8,436 nt of DNA from Leptolinea sp. UBA1437 (GCA_002329625.1 DCTP01000139.1:459-8894), one strand, 5' to 3'; positions 1 through 6,675 are shown, counted from the first letter of the stretch. The notes: generated by a model from the sequence alone, not told the origin. Translations and numbers: made by a program.

Positions 1-513
1 CCCGAGGAACATATTGTCGTATTCGTCTGCTTCGATCACAAATTCTTTACTCTTCCCCAAAGCCGCATTCTTCCCGAGATTTTTCGGGGTACTTCCGATA
101 ATAAATCCGGGTTCCGATCCCGATTCACTGAATAGCCAAGCGATCATAGCGGTGGTGGTTGTTTTCCCGTGTGTCCCGGCAACAGCAATCACATCCCGAT
201 CCTCCAACAGATCATTTAAGAATTCGACACGACGTTTGACGGGGATACCTCTTTGTTGTGCTTCCCGCAGTTCCGGGTTATCCTTGGGAATCGCGGAAGA
301 ATAGATAACGAGATCGACATTCCCAATGTTTTCCGACCGGTGTCCGAGAAAAACTTTGATTCCGGCATCTTCCAATTTCGACACAATATCGGAACGAGAA
401 CGGTCGGAGCCGGTGACAATTGCTCCGGCTTCTGCCAGTACCAATGCGATGGCTGACATTCCGGTTCCGCCGATGCCGATAATATGAATCTTCATCCCGT
501 CATGTATTTTCAT
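1..513 (-). CDS. murC: MurC, UDP-N-acetylmuramate--L-alanine ligase, 3'-partial
   Basis: The first Mur ligase, joining L-Ala to UDP-MurNAc in the cytoplasm with ATP. Only the N-terminal 171 residues are in the window; the frame is open to base 1. Clear motifs are HIIGIGGTGMSAIA (10-23), the nucleotide-sugar binding loop, then TGSDRSRSD (34-42), YSSAIPKDNPE (71-81), the ATP P-loop AGTHGKTTTTAM (112-123) and EADEYDNMFLG (161-171), where many MurC proteins have EADESD. Two starts are possible: ATG at 513 (chosen, two bases after murG) or ATG at 495 (MKIHIIGIGG, 20 bases after murG). Neither has a strong ribosome binding site; a weak AGAG lies six bases before 513. Product identity is secure; the exact start is not. 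Confidence 0.93.
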   Translation of the reverse strand, partial: MKIHDGMKIHIIGIGGTGMSAIALVLAEAGAIVTGSDRSRSDIVSKLEDAGIKVFLGHRSENIGNVDLVIYSSAIPKDNPELREAQQRGIPVKRRVEFLNDLLEDRDVIAVAGTHGKTTTTAMIAWLFSESGSEPGFIIGSTPKNLGKNAALGKSKEFVIEADEYDNMFLG

Positions 514-515
514 CT

Positions 516-1619
516 TCAACTCTGTTCACTCTTTGATATGGCCAATTCTTCCAACAAAACAGCGATATTTTTTGCAGCATCCGGAATCGCCAAACCACTC
601 ATTGCTCTTTTCATTTCCGCTAATTTATCCCGATTTTGCATCAAGTCTCCGACGGTACGGACGATTTCCTTATCCAGTATGGCATCTTCAATTATTATTG
701 CCGCCCCCTTTTCCGCCAAATAATCGGCGTTCACTTTTTGATAACGCCAAGCATAGGGATAGGGGACTAAAATCGCCGGTAACCCAAACAAGGGGAATTC
801 TCCCAAAGTGGAAGCGCCCGCACGGGAAACGACCAAATCGGCTGCTGCAAACGCGGCTCCCATTTCTTCATGCAGGTACGGACTAATATGGTAGTCTTTT
901 GCTTCCGTCGGATCCAGATTCTCACGAACCTTACAAACATAGTCCCAATCCGATTGGCCGGTGATATGGATAATCTGGCATAAATTCAATAGTTCATGAA
1001 TATGGTTTGCGACCGCCTGATTGATAGAGCGCGCACCTTTACTTCCCCCGAAAATGAATAAGACCGGTTTCAGATCGGACAGACCGAACAAATTCCTGGC
1101 GTTTTCCTTCGTCCATTCCCCTAACTCGGATCGAGTCGGATATCCCGTAACCGCAATCTTTTTGTGGGAAGGCAAATATTTTTTTGAATCGTCGCACACC
1201 ACTGCGATCGTATCAGCCAGTCTTGCCAGAACTTTCAATGACAAACCGGGTTCAATATCCGGAATAAAAATCAACTGCGGAATATGAATTCCGGCGAAAG
1301 CCATCGGAATGCCGATATAACCGCCGGTAAAGAAGAGTACTTCGGGTTTAAAATCTTTCAGAATCCGGCGGGAATCAAAAAAACCACGGACCAGACTGGC
1401 TATATTTCTCGGCAGTTTTTTCCAGCCGACACCATGTATTCCGGCGGCGGCAATTCCGCTGAATTCCAATCCGGCGTGTTTTACGAGTGAATATTCCATA
1501 CCTTTTTCGGATCCGACCCAGAGAATGGCGTCGCTATGGTCTTTATCTCTTTCTTGAACCACGGCCAAGGCTGGATATACGCCACCCCCCGTTCCCCCCG
1601 CGCAGATCAATAAGCGCAT
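516..1619 (-). CDS. murG: MurG, UDP-GlcNAc:lipid I N-acetylglucosaminyltransferase
   Basis: A peripheral membrane GT-B glycosyltransferase on the cytoplasmic face that adds GlcNAc to lipid I, making lipid II. The 367 residues match the family. The N-terminal acceptor domain opens with MRLLICAGGTGGGVYPALAV; the loop ends Gly13 where most MurG proteins have His. FFTGGYIGIP (96-105) and IPDIEPGLSLKVLARLAD (119-136) follow. The donor domain has FGGSKGARSIN (190-200) and SRAGASTLGEFPLFGLP (265-281), then VPYPYAWRYQKVNADYL (285-301), where the common His-Gln pair before the Asn-Ala segment reads Tyr-Gln. I associate these variants with Chloroflexota, so they are probably lineage features and not loss of function. 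The first 77 bases are shared with ftsW and the stop is two bases from the chosen murC start. Confidence 0.95.
   Translation of the reverse strand: MRLLICAGGTGGGVYPALAVVQERDKDHSDAILWVGSEKGMEYSLVKHAGLEFSGIAAAGIHGVGWKKLPRNIASLVRGFFDSRRILKDFKPEVLFFTGGYIGIPMAFAGIHIPQLIFIPDIEPGLSLKVLARLADTIAVVCDDSKKYLPSHKKIAVTGYPTRSELGEWTKENARNLFGLSDLKPVLFIFGGSKGARSINQAVANHIHELLNLCQIIHITGQSDWDYVCKVRENLDPTEAKDYHISPYLHEEMGAAFAAADLVVSRAGASTLGEFPLFGLPAILVPYPYAWRYQKVNADYLAEKGAAIIIEDAILDKEIVRTVGDLMQNRDKLAEMKRAMSGLAIPDAAKNIAVLLEELAISKSEQS
1543..1619 (-). other. 77-base ftsW/murG overlap in different frames
   Basis: The end of ftsW and the start of murG share 77 bases, with murG in the +1 frame relative to ftsW. The same bases give the MurG glycine-rich loop (residues 8-13) and FtsW GGNGGW (395-400). 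Two six-base G runs on the coding strand (1585-1590 and 1594-1599) lie within it. MurG matches its family through the region, so the overlap is unlikely to come from a frame error inside murG. Confidence 0.85.
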
Positions 1620-2781
1620 CCGGTGTTTTCCTTTCTTTTTTCAAAGCTTCGATGGCTGACGATCTGGAAACACTCATCAGTATTCCGATTCCCGCCAACG
1701 TACAGATAAGACTTGATCCGCCGCTGCTGATCAATGGCAATGCATTCCCTGCGAAGGGAACGATATTCACCATGACTCCGATATTAATAAAGGCTTCGAT
1801 ACCGATCCAAAGCGTTACTCCCGCGGCTAGTAATTTCCCGAACGTGTCCGGTGCATTTACGGATATTTCATATCCGCGCCAAATCAAGACTAAATATAGA
1901 AGAATGATGAAAGTGCCGCCCAATAAGCCGGTTTCTTCCAAAATTACCGTGAAGATACTGTCCGTCCAAGCCACTGGCAATCCGGTCAGTTTCACGACTC
2001 CCTTCCCTAAACCGACTCCGGTTAAACCTCCCCTCAGGATGGCTTCGGTCGATCGTTGAATATGATAAGAAGCCAAACCCGGATCTTTCAATCCGTTCAC
2101 ATAATCGTTAATGCGCGTACTGACTTTATCAAAAAGAAAGTAACCGCATAAGAATATAAAGAGGGCAAGCAACAGAATCACTCCCAAATGTTTGGGGTTC
2201 CCTCCTGCGACATAAAACATAACCGCACCGAGGAAAATGATTGTGATTGTTGCGCTAACATCCGGTTGTAAGAGAACGAGTACCGCAATAATCCCAATGA
2301 TGACGATGACCGGAATAAATCCCCAAACGAGCGTGCTCAGTTTATCCTGCTTATTACTTAACCAATATGCAAGATAAATAACCAAAGCGATTTTTGCCAG
2401 TTCGGAAGGTTGAACAGAGCCGTTTAATACGGTGCGGGTAGCACCCTGAATACTGGATGGGATAAAAAGAACTAGCGTCAACAGAAATATTGTCCCCAGG
2501 ATAATCAGCTGTGCAATATTTCTAATAAAATGGTAATCCATGAAGGTCAGAATGGTGGCCAGAACCAATCCCAATATCACCCAGATCACCTGTCGGATGA
2601 CGATATAACCGGCATTATCATATTCCTGCAATGCAAAGTTCCAACTCGCGGAATATAGAAATAACAAGCCCAGAATCAATAAAATAATAACCGTTACCAA
2701 AATCGGAACGTCGATCAGCAGCTTGGTTGAGACACGAGCTTGCTTCGTTTTTAGAAATTCTACATCAGCCGCATTACCCAT
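1543..2781 (-). CDS. ftsW: FtsW, SEDS-family septal peptidoglycan glycosyltransferase
   Basis: A polytopic membrane protein that polymerises lipid II into glycan strands at the division site, in partnership with FtsI. The 412 residues comprise a short basic cytoplasmic N-terminus (about 1-22), around ten membrane segments, and a basic tail after about 375. SEDS landmarks are GATRTVLNGSVQPSELAK (113-130), QPDVSAT (172-178), TDSIFTVILEETGLLG (273-288), whose Asp274 aligns with the residue held essential in FtsW/RodA, and NIGVMVNIVPFAGNALPLI (333-351) followed by SSGGSSL. FtsW rather than RodA is inferred from its place between murD and murG. The start overlaps murD by 22 bases. Residues 388-412 are encoded within the beginning of murG in another frame, so this Gly/Arg-rich tail is shaped by MurG's sequence and may carry little function of its own. 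Confidence 0.95.
   Translation of the reverse strand: MGNAADVEFLKTKQARVSTKLLIDVPILVTVIILLILGLLFLYSASWNFALQEYDNAGYIVIRQVIWVILGLVLATILTFMDYHFIRNIAQLIILGTIFLLTLVLFIPSSIQGATRTVLNGSVQPSELAKIALVIYLAYWLSNKQDKLSTLVWGFIPVIVIIGIIAVLVLLQPDVSATITIIFLGAVMFYVAGGNPKHLGVILLLALFIFLCGYFLFDKVSTRINDYVNGLKDPGLASYHIQRSTEAILRGGLTGVGLGKGVVKLTGLPVAWTDSIFTVILEETGLLGGTFIILLYLVLIWRGYEISVNAPDTFGKLLAAGVTLWIGIEAFINIGVMVNIVPFAGNALPLISSGGSSLICTLAGIGILMSVSRSSAIEALKKERKTPDALIDLRGGNGGWRISSLGRGSRKR
1629..1634 (-). promoter_or_regulatory. Ribosome binding site for murG
   Basis: AAAGGA sits nine bases before the murG ATG and lies inside ftsW. It supports the start at 1619, which also places the glycine-rich loop at the usual distance from the MurG N-terminus. 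Confidence 0.65.
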
Positions 2782-4151
2782 TCGGTAAAAGCCTTTCCTC
2801 TTTCTTCAAAATCACGGAATGCATCATAACTGGTTCCTCCGGGAGATAGAAGGACAACATCCCCTTCCCGACAAACAGATGCGGCAGCATCTACCGCTTC
2901 TTCGAGCGAATCAACCTGAATAATCTCCAATTCCGACTCGGAAGACTTGTTCCGTTCCAACGCCTTTTTGATTAAAGGTGCCGCTTCTCCGAACAATATC
3001 GCCGCATGGGCATGATGATGAATTTCGGTTGCCAATTCGTCCCATGGTAATTTTTTATCTCGTCCCCCCAGAAGCATTACCAACGGTTCATCAAAACTTC
3101 TCACTGCAGCCAAAGTTCGTTCCGGTGCGGTAGCGATGGAATCGTTATACCAATCGGCTCCGTGAAAATTACGTATGTATTGCAAACGATGTTCCACGCC
3201 GGTAAAGTTTACGACGGCGGAACGCATCGCTTCGATACCGAATCCGGCTGCGGTAGATACGGCAAAAGCCGCCATTGTATTGGCAATATTGTGCCTTCCC
3301 CGCAATCGAATTTGATCCAAGCGGATCAGATTTTCGATTTCACCGTTCATCTCTCGTTTGATCGCCATATTTTCGCAATAGATTATCGGATTGCCGTTGT
3401 TTTCTGTCGGTTTATCAAATCCGAAGCTGATGATTTTCCCTTTCAGATCATTTCGGAGGTGCCAAGAATTTTCATCATCACGGTTTAGTACGGCGATATC
3501 ATCAGCCGTCTGATAATTTAGGATGTTTTTCTTCGCCTGGATATAAGCTTCCATCGTCTCATGGCGATCGAGGTGATTCGGTGTGATATTCAATACTGCG
3601 GCAATATGAGGACTGACGGTAGTCAATTCCAGTTGAAAGCTGGACAGCTCAAGAATGACGATATCGTCAGGTTGAATTTTATCGGTCATTGTTAAGAGAG
3701 GCATACCGATATTTCCTCCGACCCACACTTTTTGATCGGTTTTTTTTGCTGCTTCGGCGATTCTTCCGACCAGTGTGGTTGTTGTGGTCTTTCCGGAGGA
3801 ACCGGTGATGCCGATAACGGGGGCACTCACTTCCGTTAAGAAAATCTGTGTGTCGTTCAAAACAGGGAGTCCTCGTTCGAACGCTTCCTTTAAAATGGGT
3901 TGTTTTAAATCAGCTCCGCCGGTCACACAGACAAAATCGGTTTCATCTAAGAGACTTTGCGGATGTCCGCCGGTAACCCACCGGATCGGCAACATTTTTA
4001 AGGATTCCCAAGCGGAACGGAGCTGATCAAAAGGTTGAATATCGCTGATCGTAACAATCGCTTTCCGATCGGCCATATAACGGGCTAACGCTTGACCCTG
4101 ACGGCCTGCCCCGAGCATTAAAATCCTTTTTCCTTGCCAACTGTTTTCCAT
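2760..4151 (-). CDS. murD: MurD, UDP-MurNAc-L-alanine--D-glutamate ligase
   Basis: A cytoplasmic Mur ligase that joins D-Glu to UDP-MurNAc-L-Ala using ATP. Its 463 residues are typical. The N-terminal nucleotide-sugar domain opens with a Rossmann-like loop, LMLGAGRQGQALARY (11-25). The ATPase domain has GITGSSGKTTTTT (114-126), ELSSFQLE (168-175) and NITPNHLDRH (188-197). The C-terminal domain has GRHNIANTMAA (285-295), GVEHRLQ (318-324), NDSIATAPER (336-345), LLGGRDKKLPW (360-370) and LLSPGGTSYDAFRDFEERG (434-452). Compared with E. coli MurD, the D-Glu-contacting Ser (441) and Phe (448) are kept, but the Lys of the usual DSKATN motif is Ile339. The start at 4151 has only a weak ribosome binding site (GAAAAGA at 4159-4165). 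Its 3' end overlaps ftsW by 22 bases. Confidence 0.96.
   Translation of the reverse strand: MENSWQGKRILMLGAGRQGQALARYMADRKAIVTISDIQPFDQLRSAWESLKMLPIRWVTGGHPQSLLDETDFVCVTGGADLKQPILKEAFERGLPVLNDTQIFLTEVSAPVIGITGSSGKTTTTTLVGRIAEAAKKTDQKVWVGGNIGMPLLTMTDKIQPDDIVILELSSFQLELTTVSPHIAAVLNITPNHLDRHETMEAYIQAKKNILNYQTADDIAVLNRDDENSWHLRNDLKGKIISFGFDKPTENNGNPIIYCENMAIKREMNGEIENLIRLDQIRLRGRHNIANTMAAFAVSTAAGFGIEAMRSAVVNFTGVEHRLQYIRNFHGADWYNDSIATAPERTLAAVRSFDEPLVMLLGGRDKKLPWDELATEIHHHAHAAILFGEAAPLIKKALERNKSSESELEIIQVDSLEEAVDAAASVCREGDVVLLSPGGTSYDAFRDFEERGKAFTEWVMRLM
2792..2801 (-). promoter_or_regulatory. Ribosome binding site for ftsW
   Basis: The purine-rich AGAGGAAAGG ends ten bases before the ftsW ATG and lies inside the murD coding region. 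It supports the start at 2781 and hence the 22-base overlap. Confidence 0.65.
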
Positions 4152-4152
4152 T

Positions 4153-4186
4153 TTTATGTCTTTTCGAACCCTTTATGTTTTCTCGA
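4153..4186 (-). repeat. Imperfect 15-base direct repeat in the mraY-murD spacer
   Basis: On the plus strand, TTTATGTCTTTTCGA (4153-4167) and TTTATGTTTTCTCGA (4172-4186) match at 13 of 15 positions, with a 19-base period. They fill most of the 41-base gap between mraY and murD. On the coding strand the units read TCGAAAAGACATAAA and TCGAGAAAACATAAA. This could be a paired protein-binding site or a relic of local duplication; the sequence does not decide. Confidence 0.5.
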
Positions 4187-4192
4187 TTTCTG

Positions 4193-5185
4193 TCAGATCA
4201 TAGCGATCGCGATTCCCAACAAGACTCCCAACAAGTTAATCAACCAAAAGCGTTGAACGACCTGAACTTCACTCCAGCCTAACATTTCAAAGTGATGGTG
4301 AAGCGGCGCCATTCGGAAAAAGCGTTTCCCGTGAGTTTTCTTAAAATAAATAACCTGAATGATATCGGATACCGCTTCACTGACCGGAATAATTGCGATA
4401 ATCGGTAAAACCAGAATGTGTCCGGTAATCAACGCCACAACTGCCAGAGTCGCGCCGAGGGATAAAGACCCGCAATCACCCATGAATAGTTCAGCCGGAT
4501 TAACGTTAAACCACAAGAATCCAAACAATGCCCCGACAAGAATGAAGCAGAATCGGCCGATGTAAGCTTGTCCTACCATCAGCGCAAGGACACCATAGCC
4601 TGCGAATGCGGTAGCAGCGATCAACCCGGCCAACCCATCCAACCCATCTGTCAGATTAACGGCATTAGACATCCCAACAATCAGAAAAACTGCAATTGGG
4701 ATAAAGAAATTTCCCAAATCAATCGGTTCGGAATAGGCAGGCCAATAGAAATGAGATACGCCCAAAAAATGCTGCATCATCCAGGCAATAACGATCGCAA
4801 AAATTACCTGGAGGATAAATTTTGTTCGGGCGCGCATGCCCAAACCCCGGCGCGGACCGCGAATGCCTTCCCAGTCATCGATTGCCCCTAAAAGACCGAA
4901 AACAATCATGGTGAGCATGGGTAAGACAAAAGACTGTCCGATAATTTGAACTCCGAATAAAGAGGCGGCATTTAAGAGAACGGTAATTAATAATGTCGGT
5001 ATGATAAACATGACTCCGCCCATGGTTGGGGTGCCAATCTTGGCAAAATGGGTATCAGGACCGTCGATTCGTACCAATTTCCCGATGTTGAAACGGTGCA
5101 GCAATTGAATCAACGGTTTCCCCCAAATAAAGGTCATCATAAAACCGAGAATAGATAGGGCAAGCGTCAGCGAAGAATCTTTCAT
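4193..5185 (-). CDS. mraY: MraY, phospho-N-acetylmuramoyl-pentapeptide transferase
   Basis: An integral membrane enzyme that moves phospho-MurNAc-pentapeptide from UDP to undecaprenyl phosphate, forming lipid I on the cytoplasmic face. The 330 residues are strongly hydrophobic, with about ten membrane segments as the family expects. Visible motifs are GTPTMGGVMF (51-60), the Asp pair DDWEGIRG (103-110), NAVNLTDGLDGLAG (174-187), MGDCGSLSLG (235-244) and the MraY-specific APLHHHFEMLGW (293-304). The HHH motif and the Asp pair separate it from WecA/TagO relatives. The catalytic-site Asp237 is kept, but the residue after it is Cys238 where Thr is usual. The ATG at 5185 has a good ribosome binding site and overlaps the murF stop; murD follows after a 41-base gap. 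Confidence 0.97.
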   Translation of the reverse strand: MKDSSLTLALSILGFMMTFIWGKPLIQLLHRFNIGKLVRIDGPDTHFAKIGTPTMGGVMFIIPTLLITVLLNAASLFGVQIIGQSFVLPMLTMIVFGLLGAIDDWEGIRGPRRGLGMRARTKFILQVIFAIVIAWMMQHFLGVSHFYWPAYSEPIDLGNFFIPIAVFLIVGMSNAVNLTDGLDGLAGLIAATAFAGYGVLALMVGQAYIGRFCFILVGALFGFLWFNVNPAELFMGDCGSLSLGATLAVVALITGHILVLPIIAIIPVSEAVSDIIQVIYFKKTHGKRFFRMAPLHHHFEMLGWSEVQVVQRFWLINLLGVLLGIAIAMI

Positions 5186-6594
5186 ATTATTCTCTCCATT
5201 GCTTCAACGATTCGTTCCATTTGCATTCCTCTGGATCCTTTAATCAGAACCACTTCGCCTTTCTTGAAACCGCGTTGCCGAGTATATTCGATTGTTTCCT
5301 GAACGGTAGCAAACCATTTGACTCTTTGGGGGTCCATTCCCCCTTTTAGAGCGCTGGAAACCATTTTCTTTGTTTTTTCGCCGACCGCGATCAGTTCATC
5401 ACAAACCTCAGCTGCCCGCGCTCCGACTAATATATGGCCATTTTCTTCATATTGTCCCAATTCACGCATTTCCCCCAAAATGGCAAGTTTATATCCGTCC
5501 ATTTCCTGCAGCAGGTTTAATGCAGCCATGACCGATTCGGGAGATGCATTGTAAGTATCGTCAATGATCATGGCACCGTCTTCTGAATGCATGACCGCCA
5601 TTCGAAGTTGCGATTGTCCACGATTTAATCCCATAAAAATATCTTCCCAACTGATCCCCATTATTTTCCCTACGGCAGCCGCCCGGAGAGCAGTATGAAC
5701 CGAATGCCTGCCGATCAGAGGAATGCGCACAAAGAAACTTTCGTTCTGATAATGAAAGCAGAAACGGATTCCTTCCAATCCATGACTCTCGATTTGGTCC
5801 GCCCACAGATCCGCCTTCGGGTCCAGCCCGTAATAAAAAACATGCGCGGACGTTTTTTCGGCCATCGGTCTAACCCAGGGGTCGTCATAATTGAGGATCG
5901 CATAACCGTCTTTCGGCAAAGCCTGAACCAGTTCGCTTTTCCCCGCGGCAATCACTTCGATAGATCCGGCCCGTTCTGCATGAACGGTTCCGACATTTGT
6001 GATCACACCGATTTCGGGTTTTGAAATATCGCAGAGCAGTTTTATTTCCCCTGGAACATAGAAACCCATCTCCAAAACCGCGACTTGATGACCTTTTCCG
6101 GCGCGCAAAAGTGTCAGCGGCAGACCGATTTCGTTATTGAGATTGCCGGTATTTTTCAAGGTGTGGTATTTTTGGCTTAAAACTTCCGCAATTAATTCTT
6201 TTGTGGTGGATTTTCCGACGGTACCGGTAATTCCAATTACTTTCAGATTTAACCGATCCCGATGAAAAGCGGCTGTTTTTTGCAGCGCTTCGACTGTGTT
6301 GTCAACGCGCATGCAAAACGGGAACGGCGGAAAAGATTCCGGAAGTTTTTCCGTCCGTAAATCAACGGTCGTAAATTTATCCGAAGTATCTTCCTGCACA
6401 AGTGCCGCCAATGCCCCTCTTCTGAAAGCTTCTCCGATAAATTGATGCCCGTCCGTATTTTCACCGGCGATTGCCACGAACATTGACCCGCTGATCGCCT
6501 GGCGACTGTCAACAACCGCTTCGCTGAAAAAACGGTTTTTTTCTGCCAACTGTTGTCCGGTTAATGCTTCCAAGATTTCATTGAGTGAAAACAC
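5182..6594 (-). CDS. murF: MurF, UDP-MurNAc-tripeptide--D-alanyl-D-alanine ligase
   Basis: A cytoplasmic ATP-dependent Mur ligase that adds the D-Ala-D-Ala dipeptide to UDP-MurNAc-tripeptide, the last soluble precursor step. The 470 residues match the usual family length. The N-terminal substrate domain carries DSRQAISGSMFVAI near 29-42. The central ATPase has the P-loop GITGTVGKSTTKE at 121-133 (Lys128), EMG at 175-177, TNVGTVHAERAGS at 199-211 and a Lys at 219. The C-terminal domain shows DDTYNASPESV at 345-355 and GEMRELGQYEENGH at 374-387, which separate MurF from the other Mur ligases. In GRHSVHTAL (295-303) the Asn pair common in other MurF proteins is replaced by Ser and His. It starts at GTG and its stop overlaps the mraY start by four bases (ATGA), implying translational coupling. 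murE, which makes its substrate, is not next door. Confidence 0.96.
   Translation of the reverse strand: MFSLNEILEALTGQQLAEKNRFFSEAVVDSRQAISGSMFVAIAGENTDGHQFIGEAFRRGALAALVQEDTSDKFTTVDLRTEKLPESFPPFPFCMRVDNTVEALQKTAAFHRDRLNLKVIGITGTVGKSTTKELIAEVLSQKYHTLKNTGNLNNEIGLPLTLLRAGKGHQVAVLEMGFYVPGEIKLLCDISKPEIGVITNVGTVHAERAGSIEVIAAGKSELVQALPKDGYAILNYDDPWVRPMAEKTSAHVFYYGLDPKADLWADQIESHGLEGIRFCFHYQNESFFVRIPLIGRHSVHTALRAAAVGKIMGISWEDIFMGLNRGQSQLRMAVMHSEDGAMIIDDTYNASPESVMAALNLLQEMDGYKLAILGEMRELGQYEENGHILVGARAAEVCDELIAVGEKTKKMVSSALKGGMDPQRVKWFATVQETIEYTRQRGFKKGEVVLIKGSRGMQMERIVEAMERII
5194..5197 (-). promoter_or_regulatory. Ribosome binding site for mraY
   Basis: GGAG lies eight bases before the mraY ATG, inside the last codons of murF. 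It supports the start at 5185 and the ATGA overlap with the murF stop. Confidence 0.7.
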
Positions 6595-6599
6595 TTTAT

Positions 6600-6605
6600 T
6601 CCCTT
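6600..6605 (-). promoter_or_regulatory. Ribosome binding site for murF, supporting a GTG start
   Basis: AAGGGA lies five bases before the GTG at 6594-6592. An in-frame TAA at 6606-6604 closes the frame just upstream, so no earlier start is possible. The first ATG candidates further in would cut into the conserved N-terminal domain. Together these make the GTG start well supported. Confidence 0.75.
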
Positions 6606-6634
6606 ATCCAATTCCCGGGTTTTCCCGTTTGTCT

Positions 6635-6665
6635 GTTATCGGCCGAACCCAATCCTTTCGGTAAC
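6635..6665 (-). promoter_or_regulatory. Possible RNA hairpin just downstream of the ftsI stop
   Basis: In the transcript, GUUA (6665-6662) and CCGAA (6661-6657) can pair with UUCGG (6647-6643) and UAAC (6638-6635). This gives a 9-base-pair stem with a four-base CCGA bulge and a nine-base loop, AGGAUUGGG. The stem begins about ten bases after the ftsI stop codon. No run of U follows, so it is not an intrinsic terminator. A role in mRNA processing or stability is possible but is inference only. Confidence 0.35.
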
Positions 6666-6675
6666 TGCGAAATCA

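Larger units (their letters stand above)
6595..6675 (-). other. ftsI-murF spacer (81 bases), where murE would normally lie
   Basis: This is the longest gene-free stretch in the window. It holds a bulged hairpin next to the ftsI stop, a short CGGG-AAAA-CCCG inverted repeat at 6616-6627, and the murF ribosome binding site. I see no convincing promoter, no terminator with a T-tract, and no remnant of a murE coding frame. Confidence 0.7.

Noticed and set aside
14..886. Several plus-strand open frames over murC and murG
   Set aside because: They mirror conserved minus-strand Mur enzymes and have no family motif or convincing ribosome binding site.
1585..1599. Sequencing frameshift in the G runs explaining the ftsW/murG overlap
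   Set aside because: MurG matches its family continuously across both runs, so a net indel there would break murG; the overlap is better taken as real, though the FtsW tail end remains less certain.
1487..2059. Plus-strand open frame of 190 codons
   Set aside because: It lies antisense to the ends of ftsW and murG, both clearly coding, and its translation is low-complexity and Pro/Ser-rich without a recognisable motif.
4203..4210. GCGATCGC octamer as a sign of cyanobacterial origin
   Set aside because: There is a single full octamer, and the protein motifs point to Chloroflexota.
5561..6515. Extra minus-strand open frames inside murF
   Set aside because: They are out of frame with murF, whose motifs run unbroken through the same bases.
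6616..6627. CGGG-AAAA-CCCG inverted repeat as a terminator in the ftsI-murF spacer
   Set aside because: The stem is only four base pairs and no T-tract follows on the coding strand.
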